A stretch of DNA of 64,000 nt, from assembly GCF_007830065.1 (NCBI RefSeq), contig NZ_VLKK01000003.1, forward strand, positions 227,970 to 291,969, written 5' to 3'. The notes under the pieces are model-generated. The model made no database searches. It worked only from the letters and a program-made list of their open reading frames with translations, and was not told the DNA's origin. Source of the stretch: Sphingobium wenxiniae (GTDB taxonomy: Bacteria; Pseudomonadota; Alphaproteobacteria; Sphingomonadales; Sphingomonadaceae). How positions within the stretch are numbered: the stretch's first letter is position 1; every line of letters begins with the position of its first letter. Shown piece after piece: positions 8,006 to 17,700 of this stretch. The position numbers and the translations under genes are program-made.

Positions 8006-8188
8006 GAAAAATCGCTCCTAGACCCCCGCCCGTATGCGCGGGTGCGGGGCGGCCGGTCGGCCAGCCGTGTCGTGGCGAGGAGGATTCTCGTCGGTTCGCC
8101 GGGTGGCAGCCCGGAGACCCCCGCTCCCGGCGCTTTGGGCGTCAGGTTCGGCGGAAACTCATGATTTTATGTGGGACGACACATGTAA

Positions 8189-9361
8189 TTATGTGCTCAG
8201 CATCTCTCCCCAGCGCTGGAACAGGACGCGCCGCTGATCGAGCAGCTTGGCGCGGTTATAGGCATATTCGCTTTCGCTCTCGCCCTTGGGCGTGTGCGCC
8301 AGCGCCATGTCGATCGCGGCCCGCTCCTGGCGGAACTGCTCGTTCATGATGGTGGAGAAGGTCGCGCGCCAGCCATGCGGCACATGCCGCCCCGCATAGC
8401 CCGCGCGGGCATAGAGCGCGCCGATCGCCGCCGGCCGGATCGGGAAGACGCGAGAACGGGTATCATACCCGTTCGTCCGCACGTCCTTCAGCACCGCGAC
8501 CGCCGCGGCGGACAGCGGCACGATATGATCATTCTCCGGGTTCTCCTTGCGCGCTTTCTTCAGCTTCATATGCGCGGCCGGGATGCGCCACAGCGGCGCG
8601 TCGCCGTCGAGATCCTCGATCTCGTCCCAACCCATGGCGATCAGCGCGCCCATGCGGACGGCGGTAAGGGCGAGGAAGCGCGAAGCGAGCCGCACGATCG
8701 GCAGACCCCCCGCCCGTTCGCAGGCCGCGAGCAGCGCGCGCGCACCGTCGATATCGGTCAGCGCCGGCTGCCGCCTGGACGGCGCGGGCGGGCGCAGGGC
8801 CTCGCCCACGTCGGCGGCGGGGTTCTGAGTGGCAATGCCCTCCGCGATCGCGAAGGAAAAGACCGCCGAGATCCGCTGCCGGATTCTCCGCGCGGTTTCG
8901 ATCGAGCCGCGCCGCTCCACCTCGCGCAGCACCTGAAGCACAGCCGGTGCGCTGATCGCGCCGACCGGCAGCGCCCCCAGCTCGGGGAAGACGTCCCGCG
9001 CGAGGCTGTCGATGACGTCGGCCGCGTGGCGCTCCGTCCAGTTCTCCCGCTTCAGCCCATGCCATTCCCGCGCGACAGCCTCGAACGTCCGGATCTGGCG
9101 CGCCGCGCGCGAGCTGCCCGAAGGATCGACGCCCTGCGCGACAAGCGCCCTCGCCTCCTCCGCCCGGTCGCGCGCGTCGACCAGTTGCACGTCGGGCCAC
9201 TGGCCCAGGCACAGCAGCTTCTCGCGGCCCTCGATCCGGTATTTGAGCCGCCAGCTCCGCAAGCCGCCCGGCGTCACGAACAGGAACAGCCCGCGTTCGT
9301 CGAACAGCTTATAGGCGCGCGATCGCGGCCGCGCGGTTTTCACCGCGGCGTTGGAGAGCAT
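8189..9361 (-). CDS. Second P4/DUF4102-type tyrosine integrase (Int2)
   Basis: 390 residues from ATG 9361 (a longer reading extends to 9433). It has the same architecture as Int1: arm-binding domain (FDERGLFLFV, RSWRLKYRIEG), core-binding domain, and catalytic residues in LTAVRMG, HGWRATFST and AYNRAK. It looks catalytically complete. It differs from Int1 over much of its length and has its own G-rich arm-type repeats upstream (9548-9573), so it is not a recent duplicate. It is transcribed leftward, toward the methyltransferases, and probably belongs to a separate island or an older phage that recombined into this one. No matching att repeat was found by eye. Confidence 0.93.
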   Translation of the reverse strand: MLSNAAVKTARPRSRAYKLFDERGLFLFVTPGGLRSWRLKYRIEGREKLLCLGQWPDVQLVDARDRAEEARALVAQGVDPSGSSRAARQIRTFEAVAREWHGLKRENWTERHAADVIDSLARDVFPELGALPVGAISAPAVLQVLREVERRGSIETARRIRQRISAVFSFAIAEGIATQNPAADVGEALRPPAPSRRQPALTDIDGARALLAACERAGGLPIVRLASRFLALTAVRMGALIAMGWDEIEDLDGDAPLWRIPAAHMKLKKARKENPENDHIVPLSAAAVAVLKDVRTNGYDTRSRVFPIRPAAIGALYARAGYAGRHVPHGWRATFSTIMNEQFRQERAAIDMALAHTPKGESESEYAYNRAKLLDQRRVLFQRWGEMLST

Positions 9362-9547
9362 GACAGATCTCGCTATGACAATGGGATGGGAAGGTCGCTT
9401 GCTGCTAGCGAAAGCGGCCCTGACTGAAGACAAACGGGTTTGTTGCTAAGAGGCAGCCGTCAAATGACCATTGGCGCGACGGACAATCCCTCCGTCACGC
9501 GATTCAAAAAAATAGCGGATTTCCGTGTTTTTCGCGGCATCGAGAAA

Positions 9548-9573
9548 GGGGTCGATACCCCACACGATACCCC
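9548..9573 (-). repeat. Arm-type repeats upstream of int2 (GATACCCC x2)
   Basis: GATACCCC at 9554-9561 and 9566-9573, 12 bp apart; read in the int2 direction they are GGGGTATC. The first copy also forms a GGGGT-CGAT-ACCCC hairpin (9548-9561). The G-rich 8-mers with 12-bp period directly upstream of the gene mirror the int1 layout with a different sequence, suggesting Int2-specific arm sites. Confidence 0.45.
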
Positions 9574-9623
9574 GTCATTTGGCCGACAATACCTTGGGGC
9601 GACCCGAAGGCAGCAGGCCGAAC

Positions 9624-9890
9624 TTAGGCCTTGGTGCTGATTTCTATGTTCTTGCGCAGCTGGCGACGGATCGCACACCGCAATGCTGGCAGCATTCTTA
9701 CCAGCACTTGCAGTTCACGCATTGCCCCGTCCTGATAGCCCCGTTGATATGAGTCTACGGTTTCCGGCCGACCAAGCACACCCGGAGCCGGAAATAGCAT
9801 TTCAATTCGATCTTCGTCGCCAAGCCTGAGAATGGCGTGATGGTGCGCCATCCTTTCCGCGATGGCGCTCGCCAACTCATTGTAAGGCAT
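9624..9890 (-). CDS. Hypothetical protein
   Basis: 88 residues from ATG 9890, which has GGGGGA about 11 nt upstream; a longer start at 9908 is possible. Mostly charged and helical (LASAIAERMAHHHAIL, QDGAMRELQVLVRML), with no signal peptide or membrane segment. It lies between the spanin end of the late operon and int2. Not recognised. It could be the last gene of the late operon or belong to the int2 island. Confidence 0.5.
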   Translation of the reverse strand: MPYNELASAIAERMAHHHAILRLGDEDRIEMLFPAPGVLGRPETVDSYQRGYQDGAMRELQVLVRMLPALRCAIRRQLRKNIEISTKA

Positions 9891-10003
9891 AGTAGCAGTT
9901 CCCCCCACGCCCAGCGATTTCGCTGCGGCTGGAGTCGCATAGCTAACTTAATTAATAGGAAAACAAAAAATTAATCATATGTAATGAGTTCACGGCAAAT
10001 TCA

Positions 10004-10120
10004 TTAAGATGACCTCCGCAGCCGATGGGCGCACCAGCGCAAAAACGGGTGTCGATAGTGAAATGCCAGAGCCAGTCCCACTAGATTTCCGGCAATGAAC
10101 CAGGCGGCAGGCGTCATCAT
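10004..10120 (-). CDS. 38-aa single-span membrane miniprotein
   Basis: Short leftward gene starting MMTPAAWFIAG and ending in a basic tail (RLRRSS). One hydrophobic stretch (about residues 6-20, AWFIAGNLVGLALAF) is followed by an Arg/His-rich segment, the pattern of an inner-membrane peptide with a cytoplasmic C-terminus. AAGGAG (plus strand 10123-10128) lies 2 nt before the first ATG and 5 nt before the second, supporting ATG 10117. It lies downstream of the lysis genes. It could be a small lysis, exclusion or toxin peptide; no homology is claimed. Confidence 0.5.
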   Translation of the reverse strand: MMTPAAWFIAGNLVGLALAFHYRHPFLRWCAHRLRRSS

Positions 10121-10169
10121 ATCTCCTTGGCGCGACCTCAATTATCGCTGCATAAAGCCTCGCTGACCC

Positions 10170-10201
10170 AACGGTTCCAATTTTCCATCAAGGGAACCGT
10201 T
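10170..10201. repeat. Perfect 9-bp inverted repeat upstream of the 10255 gene
   Basis: AACGGTTCC (10170-10178) and GGAACCGTT (10193-10201) with a 14-nt loop. It lies between the leftward miniprotein and the only rightward gene in the lysis region. It is a possible operator; there is no T-tract to suggest a terminator. Confidence 0.45.
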
Positions 10202-10254
10202 TGCCGGCTCGCGCATTTTGAGGCGGCGCCGCATATCGGCCTGGGAGAAACAAA

Positions 10255-10530
10255 TTGCCTCCGCTTGAACGCGCTGCCCGCGCCTTCGCCAAAGCCTATC
10301 TTATTGAAAGCCAATCCTGGCACGAAGGCGATCCCTATCTCGCGGATTGGGTGAACACACATTGGTCGGACTTCCTGCCCCATGTGCGCACTGTCCTCGC
10401 CGCAATTCGCGAACTGGACCCCATACTGATTGCCAGGCTGAAGGACGAAGGAACTTGCGGCGCGGCCATCAAAGGGATTGAAGCAACCCATGCCGCGACG
10501 ATCGACGCTATGCTGGAAGAGGTAGCCTGA
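10255..10530 (+). CDS. Hypothetical protein, rightward gene inside the lysis region
   Basis: 91 residues starting at TTG 10255, with GGGAG (10243-10247) 7 nt upstream. Soluble, aromatic-rich and helical (SWHEGDPYLADWVNTHW, AAIRELDPILIARLKDEG). It is the only rightward gene within the leftward late region and ends 1 nt before the convergent Rz1-like gene, so it may be an independently expressed prophage cargo gene. Not recognised. Confidence 0.55.
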   Translation: MPPLERAARAFAKAYLIESQSWHEGDPYLADWVNTHWSDFLPHVRTVLAAIRELDPILIARLKDEGTCGAAIKGIEATHAATIDAMLEEVA

Positions 10531-10531
10531 T

Positions 10532-10768
10532 CTAACGCGCGGAGCACAGCGCGTCCCACTTGGCATTGTGTGCATCGATTTCATTCACTGTCGGGTCGCT
10601 GTCCGCCTTGTTCCCCAGATCATCCGCGACGCCTGCGGGGAGCTGTGCATAGCTGATCGCCCGGAAGGACGTGCAGGACGTATCAACGACAATTTTCCGG
10701 GGTTCGGGAGTGGCGCAGGCAGCCGTCACGGCGAGCAACGGGATCAGTGCGCACGGCTTCAGCGGCAT
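10532..10768 (-). CDS. Rz1-like outer-membrane spanin lipoprotein
   Basis: 78 residues with a lipoprotein signal ending LLAVTAAC (Cys about 18), then a short periplasmic domain with two further Cys residues, ending HNAKWDALC. In two-component spanin systems the outer-membrane lipoprotein pairs with an inner-membrane Rz protein to fuse the membranes in the last step of lysis. It overlaps the preceding Rz-like gene by 86 nt in another frame, the classical Rz/Rz1 arrangement, and follows holin and endolysin. Confidence 0.72.
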   Translation of the reverse strand: MPLKPCALIPLLAVTAACATPEPRKIVVDTSCTSFRAISYAQLPAGVADDLGNKADSDPTVNEIDAHNAKWDALCSAR

Positions 10769-10964
10769 TGTGGGCCTCCATGGTTCGATTGAGGGTTTCG
10801 TCGGCCGCTTCTTCCCGGATCTGGGCCGCCCCGGCTTCGCGCGCCTGCTCCACGGCGCTGTCCTGCGATCGGTCGGAGCAGCGAACGAGAAGGAGGATCA
10901 AGGCGAGGATCGAAACTGCGGCGATGACAGGCCAATAGCGCGACGGACTGATGCTCACGCGCAT
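10683..10964 (-). CDS. Rz-like inner-membrane spanin
   Basis: 93 residues from ATG 10964. N-terminal transmembrane segment (WPVIAAVSILALILLLVR, about residues 11-28), then a charged helical periplasmic region (EQAREAGAAQIREEAADETL) that could form a coiled coil. It starts 10 nt inside the endolysin end, and its 3' part overlaps the Rz1-like lipoprotein gene. Topology and context identify it; the sequence itself is poorly conserved in this class. Confidence 0.72.
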   Translation of the reverse strand: MRVSISPSRYWPVIAAVSILALILLLVRCSDRSQDSAVEQAREAGAAQIREEAADETLNRTMEAHNAAEAVRTDPVARRDGCLRHSRTPENCR

Positions 10965-11554
10965 TTTCCGAGCGGCACATTGCCGATCCGGTTGATCGTC
11001 CATCCGGGCATGAAAGTTTCATAGGTCGAATTATCGCCCGCCAGGCGAAGATAATGGCCTGCCTGCTGGGCATCCATCAGCTTGACGATCATCCGGCAGG
11101 CTTCGGCCCTGCCCCGGACGCGCTGAAGGCTGGCATAGGCCGCCATGGTGGCCGGTCCGGTACGGCCGTCGACCGTGACGTCCGGATAATCCTTGCCGCG
11201 CCGGTTGAGGCTGTTGAGCGCGATCTGCAACCATTTCGATGGCTGCACGGGCCCGGCATTGACGCCGCTGTCCACCGCTTCCTCGCCCACGGCCGGCGAA
11301 AGCTCGATCAGCCGGTCGAAGCCGGGCTTGCGGATATAATCCTCGAAATAGATCTGCTGAGCCAGTTCCTTGGGAAAATCCCGCATGTCGCCCTGATAGC
11401 CATGCTCGCGCGCGACGGCCTGCGTCACGCCATGACGGGTCGGCCCGCCCGGATCGTTCGGATTGTTCACATAGTCGCCTTCGACATGGAATATGGCCGC
11501 AATGATCGCCAGCGCCGCGGCGCTGGCCCCGGCGAGCAGCTTCACCTTATTCAT
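10955..11554 (-). CDS. GH108 endolysin with N-terminal signal-anchor
   Basis: Muramidase that cleaves peptidoglycan at lysis. 199 residues. An Ala/Gly-rich hydrophobic N-terminus (LLAGASAAALAIIAAIF, about 6-22) with no obvious cleavage site suggests a signal-arrest-release anchor, exported by Sec. The catalytic Glu is E25 in FHVEGDYVNNP, followed by the family hallmark NDPGGPTRHGVT. The C-terminal half resembles the GH108-associated peptidoglycan-binding domain. The ATG at 11554 is preceded by GGAAGGAC from the holin end. With such an anchor, the holin may act as a pinholin; that is inference. Confidence 0.9.
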   Translation of the reverse strand: MNKVKLLAGASAAALAIIAAIFHVEGDYVNNPNDPGGPTRHGVTQAVAREHGYQGDMRDFPKELAQQIYFEDYIRKPGFDRLIELSPAVGEEAVDSGVNAGPVQPSKWLQIALNSLNRRGKDYPDVTVDGRTGPATMAAYASLQRVRGRAEACRMIVKLMDAQQAGHYLRLAGDNSTYETFMPGWTINRIGNVPLGKCA

Positions 11555-11558
11555 AATG

Positions 11559-11732
11559 TCAGTCCTTCCGGCCGGTCAGCCGCTTGGCTGTGTCTGTTTC
11601 CCAGATCCGGATCGCGGTCCAGATGATGGTCATGAGCGCCGCGAGTGCAGGCAGCACATTGGCGAGGGTGCCGATCATCACGCCGATGGACAGCCCATCG
11701 GCCGCATGCTTCAGCCCTTCAGTCAGGTTCAT
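11559..11732 (-). CDS. Small holin-like membrane protein
   Basis: 57 residues, starting MNLTEGLKHAADG. It has one or two hydrophobic segments (LSIGVMIGTLANVLPALA, then ALMTIIWTAIRIW) and a charged C-terminus (TAKRLTGRKD). GGAG lies 7 nt before the ATG. Small size, membrane segments, basic tail and position 4 nt before the endolysin all indicate a holin. It resembles short holins of alphaproteobacterial siphoviruses. Confidence 0.72.
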   Translation of the reverse strand: MNLTEGLKHAADGLSIGVMIGTLANVLPALAALMTIIWTAIRIWETDTAKRLTGRKD

Positions 11733-11749
11733 TAATCGCTCCGGCTAAG

Positions 11750-11772
11750 AAAAAGGCGGCTCTCAGACCGCC
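11750..11772 (-). terminator. Terminator-like hairpin before the holin
   Basis: Leftward: GGCGG stem, loop, CCGCC, then a T-run (plus-strand A-run 11750-11754). It overlaps the last codons of the 11763-12113 gene and ends about 18 nt before the holin ATG. It is one of several such hairpins in the late operon and the weakest stem of the set. Confidence 0.4.
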
Positions 11773-12109
11773 GGTTCGTTGTCAGTCTGCTGCGCCGCCC
11801 ATGGCGGCGTCAGGATCGCCACGGGCGGATCGATCATTTCCGCGATCCGCGCATCCAGCATCGCCTTGAGCTTGCCCGCCTCGCTGCCGAGCTGGTCCTC
11901 GACCCAACCCTGCACCTGCTCGGTGGTCAGGCTGTCGAAATCGGTGAAACTGCCTGCATCCGGGTCGGCGATGCCCACGCGCCCGGTGATGGCGGCGCTG
12001 TGGCCTTCGTCGTCGCTCGCGCTCAGCATCCAGTCCACATCGGTGACGACATTGCTCAGCCCGTCCGCATGGCGCGCGACGTGCAGCGCGGGGAAATTCC
12101 ACGAATAGA

Positions 12110-12113
<4 letters not shown>
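11763..12113 (-). CDS. Small tail-associated protein
   Basis: 116 residues. The N-terminal half looks like a small beta domain (YSWNFPALHV, VVTDVDWMLSASD) and the middle is helical (LTTEQVQGWVEDQL). It resembles short proteins (DUF7936-like, from memory) found beside tail-fibre genes of siphoviruses. It overlaps the glycine-rich fibre gene by 4 nt, so it is probably a fibre chaperone or tail-tip accessory. No enzymatic motif. Confidence 0.6.
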
Positions 12114-12921
<808 letters not shown>

Positions 12922-12922
<1 letters not shown>

Positions 12923-13743
12923 CAGGAAACCCCCGGCCCGGAAACGATCCAGCGATCGGCCTTCACCTTCTTGAGCGTTGCGATGCCGCCCGGAACCACC
13001 GTCCTGTTTCCCGTGGACGTCGATCCCGCCAACCTCAGCGTCACGCCAGAACCCTGCGAAAGCGTGATGTTGCTCGTCCCCTCATTGATGATCGTCAGAA
13101 CAGTATTGAGCGGGAAAGCCGCGCTGGAATTGGGCGGAACGGTGATGGTCTGCGCGCCGGTGTTTTCCGAATAGACCGCGCCGCCCAGATCGGTCAGCGC
13201 CAGCGTGAAATTGCCGTTCTGAGATGTCTGCGGAATGCCGCGATAGGGCGCAAGGGCGCTGACCTCTCCTGACAGAACGCCGACATCCCCCTGCAAGGCG
13301 GCGATGGCAGCGTTGATGACGCTCAGCACGGCCGGATTGACCGAAAGCGCGATCATCCAGCTATCGAACGTCCCCGATCCCGTCACCGCCGTGACGTTCA
13401 CCACCAGCGCGCCGGTCACCGGATCATAGCTGATGACAGTCCCCAGCATCGCATTGCCGGGGCCTGAAGCGCTGGCGATCGAAACGAACTGCCCGGCCTT
13501 CAGCAAGCGCCCGGTGGACGCGGTGAAGGATTTGGAGCCCGTCCCGATCGCCACGCTGCTGCTGGACGTGGCATTATAGTTCGTCGCCTGAGCCGCCTCC
13601 TCGACAGCCTCGCCGAACGCATTCATCTGCGTCGCCAGCACCGCCATCGCCGCGACGAAGGCATCCGCGCGCGTGATGAATGTAGCAGGCGCATCGGAAC
13701 GGCTCGGCGGCGTTGGCAGGGGGTCGATTGCAGGCAAAGCCAT
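12922..13743 (-). CDS. Tail fibre/appendage protein
   Basis: 273 residues. An N-terminal helical anchor (ADAFVAAMAVLATQMNAFGE) precedes Ser/Thr/Gly-rich beta segments (GSKSFTASTGRLLKAG, GTSNITLSQGSGVTLRLAG) and a C-terminal cap ending ADRWIVSGPGVS. This pattern is common in phage tail fibres whose C-terminal domain packs as a trimer. It overlaps the neighbouring fibre gene at its end and abuts the 13743 gene. The exact receptor function is unknown. Confidence 0.7.
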
Positions 13744-14783
13744 CAGGTCAGTCCTTCGATTTCGAGGGTGCAGACGCTCACCGTCGGATAGGCGATCTCG
13801 ACGTTGAAATCCTTGTAGAAGCCGAACAACGCGGTGACGGCCATGTTTTCCTCACCGATCCAGACGACCGGCGTGGCGCGATAGTCGCCCATCAGACTGA
13901 GCAGCGCCTCGACCTGTGTATTTCCGGTCCAGACGGTAAAGCGGCCGCGCCGGGAAAAGGCGCGGGGAATTATGACGTAATTGCCGAAATCGTCCGCTTC
14001 CTTTTTGGAAAAATCCGTGATCCCGATCGACGCGCCATACTGCGCTGCCCCCAGTTCGCGGGCTGCTCCCAGCACCAGCGTCCCGCAAGACACTTCCGAT
14101 CCGGGATCGCTGAGCGTCACCGTGACCGCAGGATTGGCATAAAAGGGCAGGTTCAGCCGCACCAGGTCGCTGCGGCGGATGATCTCCTCGAAGAAATAGG
14201 CGAACCAGTCGGTAATGCCGCTGTCGCTCGCCATGTTGATCGTCTCATCATGGATAATGCCGTCCGCCGCTGTGGAAACCGTGATCTGCACCGTCGCGGC
14301 CGACACGTTGAACAGCGCGATGCTGTCGATGCGGCCCGCAAGGTCGATGGTGACGGTCAGGCTGTCGCGCGCGCGCGTCGCCGTGCCGTTTACCTGGTCG
14401 AACATGGCCCAGCGGTTCGACGGGAGCGGATACCACCACGCCGCATCGGTCAGCGGATGATTGAGGTTGCCCGCCTGAAGGCTGACATATTCGAGACGAT
14501 TCGCGGCATCGAGGGCGCGATCGTCCTCACCATAGGTCGTGCCGCCCGCCCAGGCGAGCCAGGTGGTCGCGACCTCCCGCCACCAGGCAGGGGAGGACAC
14601 AGGATCATTGCCCACATTCGCCGCCGCAAGACTCTCATAGACAACCGCCCGCGATCCGGTGACGATGCTGGCGCGTTCTCCCTCGCCATAGGCTGTGCCG
14701 CCCGCCCAGGCGCCGGGCGCGGTTTCGGGGACTGAGCTGGTGAGCGTCGCCGGCGTCACCGCGACCGGACGGATCATCTTCAT
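13743..14783 (-). CDS. Tail-tip protein with two AWxGGTxYGE repeats
   Basis: 346 residues, directly after the tape measure gene (4-nt overlap). The N-terminus has two copies of a short module (AWAGGTAYGEGERA about 25-38 and AWAGGTTYGEDDRA about 77-90), each followed by a PxSSPAWW or LTDAAWW element. They resemble carbohydrate-binding type 5/12 (chitin-binding-like) repeats. The remainder is beta-rich (DSLTVTIDLAGRIDSIALFN). By position it replaces the usual distal-tail or hub protein; probable role at the tail tip, perhaps binding surface glycans. Confidence 0.65.
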   Translation of the reverse strand: MKMIRPVAVTPATLTSSVPETAPGAWAGGTAYGEGERASIVTGSRAVVYESLAAANVGNDPVSSPAWWREVATTWLAWAGGTTYGEDDRALDAANRLEYVSLQAGNLNHPLTDAAWWYPLPSNRWAMFDQVNGTATRARDSLTVTIDLAGRIDSIALFNVSAATVQITVSTAADGIIHDETINMASDSGITDWFAYFFEEIIRRSDLVRLNLPFYANPAVTVTLSDPGSEVSCGTLVLGAARELGAAQYGASIGITDFSKKEADDFGNYVIIPRAFSRRGRFTVWTGNTQVEALLSLMGDYRATPVVWIGEENMAVTALFGFYKDFNVEIAYPTVSVCTLEIEGLT

Positions 14784-17700
14784 GCGGTTTCCACCGTGAC
14801 GGCCTGCGTATCGCCCCGGTCGTGGCGGCGCGCGATTCGGGCGCTTTCACCCGTATTGCTGGCGATGGAGATCAGCGCAGGCTGCATTTCGGCGCGGAGC
14901 GCGGCGATCTGTTCGGTCGTGTCGGCCTGCGTGTCATTGAGCCGCTCGATCACGTCGCCGATATCGGTCAGATTGACATTGACCTCCTGAAGCTGGGGCA
15001 CCGGATTGGTCAGCTTGTCCAGCTCGGCCTGCGCCTCGTCCGCTTCCTCCTGCGCCTTTTTCAGGTCGATGATGGCCTGCGAGACGGAAGTCACATTGTC
15101 GTTGAGGTCGATCAGCCCCTTTACGCTGGCGGTGAGTTGGGCGAGCTGGCGATCCGCCATTGATGCGACGCCATTGGCCCCGGCCTGCGCCTGATCGGCC
15201 GCGCGCGCCACGCGGGCGACGTCCCGCGCATAATCGAGCGCGGACCCGGCCTGATTGCGGGCAGTGTCCAGATAGGATTGCGCATCGCCGGTGAACGCGC
15301 TGAGGCTCGCTTCATTGCCCAGCCGGGCAAGGCTGGCGGTCTTTTCGAAACGCGCGCGGGCGATGCCATAGGAATCGACGCCGGGGACATCGGTGAACAG
15401 GCTGGCGCGGAACTCGCCAATGGCCTTGGCGAAATCGCGGAACCTGTCCGCAGTCGACTGGATATTGGCGCTCTCGCGGCTGTAGGCGGCCGACAGGGCG
15501 CTTTGAGCATCGCTCACCTTCTGCGCGGCTTCCTGCTGCTTCGCCGCCAGATCCTGATAGGCATAGATCGCGCGCTGAAGCGGTCGGAGGCTTTCGTCCA
15601 TCGCGGCCAGCTCGGCGCGCCGGCGCAGGGCCAGCGCCTCGGTCTTGCGGCCCATCAATTCCAGCAGCGTGATTTCCATGCTCTGACGCTTGTCGGCCAG
15701 CGCCGCCTGATATTTCTCGACCGCGTTGAACCCCGGCGCCAGCGCCATCAGCGCCGCATAGAGTTCGCGGCCAGCTTCGGTCGTGAGGTCGAGGCCGTTC
15801 ACCACGGACTTGAAGGAATCGATGCTGTCAACGCCCGAAAGGCCCAACCGCTCCAGCTCGGCCGCCACCGCCGTCATCACCGGCGCGACCTGCTCGGCTT
15901 CGGTGAGGAAATTGTCCCGATAATATTGCGTCTGGTCGACGAACTCGTCCAGCGACCCGAACAGATCGATCAGGGCTTCGCGCGCTTCGACGGACGATGC
16001 GCCGACCGCGCCGAAGGTCCGGCCTATCGACTGCATTTGCACGTCGATGGTCTGATAATCCTTCGCCAGCCGCATCAGCGTCTCGAACTGCCCCTCTCCC
16101 ACCTTCTGGAAGGCGGAAAGGCCGGGGATCGCGGCGGCCGCCATGTCGTCGCCCAGCTTCGAGAAGATCGCGGAAAGCTGCTCCTGGATCTCGCTGCCCT
16201 TCAGATCCTTCAGGCTGATCTTGCCCAGGTCCACCCTGAAGGCGTCGATGGCGGCCTGCGCGCCCTCGATGCCCAGCGCGCCGGCGGCAGCCATGATCCC
16301 AGAACGCATGGAGCCGATCAACAGCGCAACCTGCTGCTCGGTGCCGTCGTCCAGCGCGCCGGTGACCGTATCGACGCGCGTCTTGTTGCTGGTCGTGATC
16401 CCGAACGTCTTCTTCTTTTTCTTGGTCTGGATGTCCTGATAGGTCTGACCGTCGATTCCGCCCGCCAATATGTCGGCGACCGTCGCCGGATCGAACATGA
16501 TCCCCTGATCGAGCAGTGTCTTCGTGGTCTTGGTGCCGAACAGCGCCTTACCGATGCCGCCCAGCAGCCCGCCGATGGCGGGGATTTTCGACGCGAGGCT
16601 GAGCGCGTTCTTGACGATGAAGCCGAAGCCCAGATCGCTTTCGATCTTCGTCGATGACCCAAGGCCCAACCCGGACGTATCGAACGACCCGCCCGACACG
16701 CCGAGCTGGCGCGCGAGGAGTGAGGAAAGGGAGCCGATATTAGTCTCGATAGACCGCAGCGACCGCACCATGGCATTGGAATATTCCAGCTCACGGTCGC
16801 TGTTTGCCGTCAGCAGGTCCAGCGAGCGCGCTATGCTGTCGGACTTGGCGGTGGAATCGCCCAGCACCGATCCGGTGCCCATCGCATCCTGATAGGATTT
16901 GAGGTCGAACGACGGCCCCGACTTTCCGCCGGAACGGAAGCCGAGCGACGCCATGACGCCCAGCATCGCCGCGACGGCCGGGAAAGCGAACGGGCCAAGG
17001 GTGGCGAACATGCGCGCAGCGCCGCCCGCGACGTCCACGGCCGTGCGCGCAAGCTGGATCGCGGACAGCACCTTCTCCGCCGCCGCCATCGCCTGATAGC
17101 CTTTGCTATGTTCCTTGAAGAGGCCCTTCGCCGCGCTGGTCAGGGCGACCATGCCGGAAAGCTGGTTGCTGGCCTCGCGCTTGCGCAGTTCGGCAAGCTC
17201 CCTTTCGCTCAGGCCACCGATCTTGCGCTGCTCGTCGATCTCCGCCTGACGCTTTCCATATTCATCCAGGACCGTGATGATATCGCCGATCGCGCCGCCC
17301 ACCGATCCGAAGGCGTCGCGCATCGAAGCCGCCGCCGCGTCGACGCGGTCGGATACGACGTCGAGGCCGCGCGAGAAATTATCCAGGTAATCGTTCCAAT
17401 TATCAGCGGCAGCTTGGGCCAGATCGGCGGCGTCGCGCATCGTCTTTATATCGAAATTGCCAAGAACCGGGCCGTTATTCTTGGCGAAATCGGCATCGTT
17501 CCAATCATCCTGCTGCCGCTTTTGCGCCTCCTGCGCCAAGTCCCAGACATTCCCCTGGGCGACGGCGCGGGCATTGAGCATGGACTTTACGAGTTCATCG
17601 ACGTCACTCTTGGCCTGCTTCGCCTTTTTGCCGGTTTCACCGAGGGCCTTGACGATGCCGCCGCCAGAGAGGTCGCCATTGCCGAGAGGTGTATTCAGCG

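Noticed and set aside
8161-8200. TTATGTG direct repeat after int2
   Set aside because: Too short and partly in the stop region of int2; no second copy that would make an att site.
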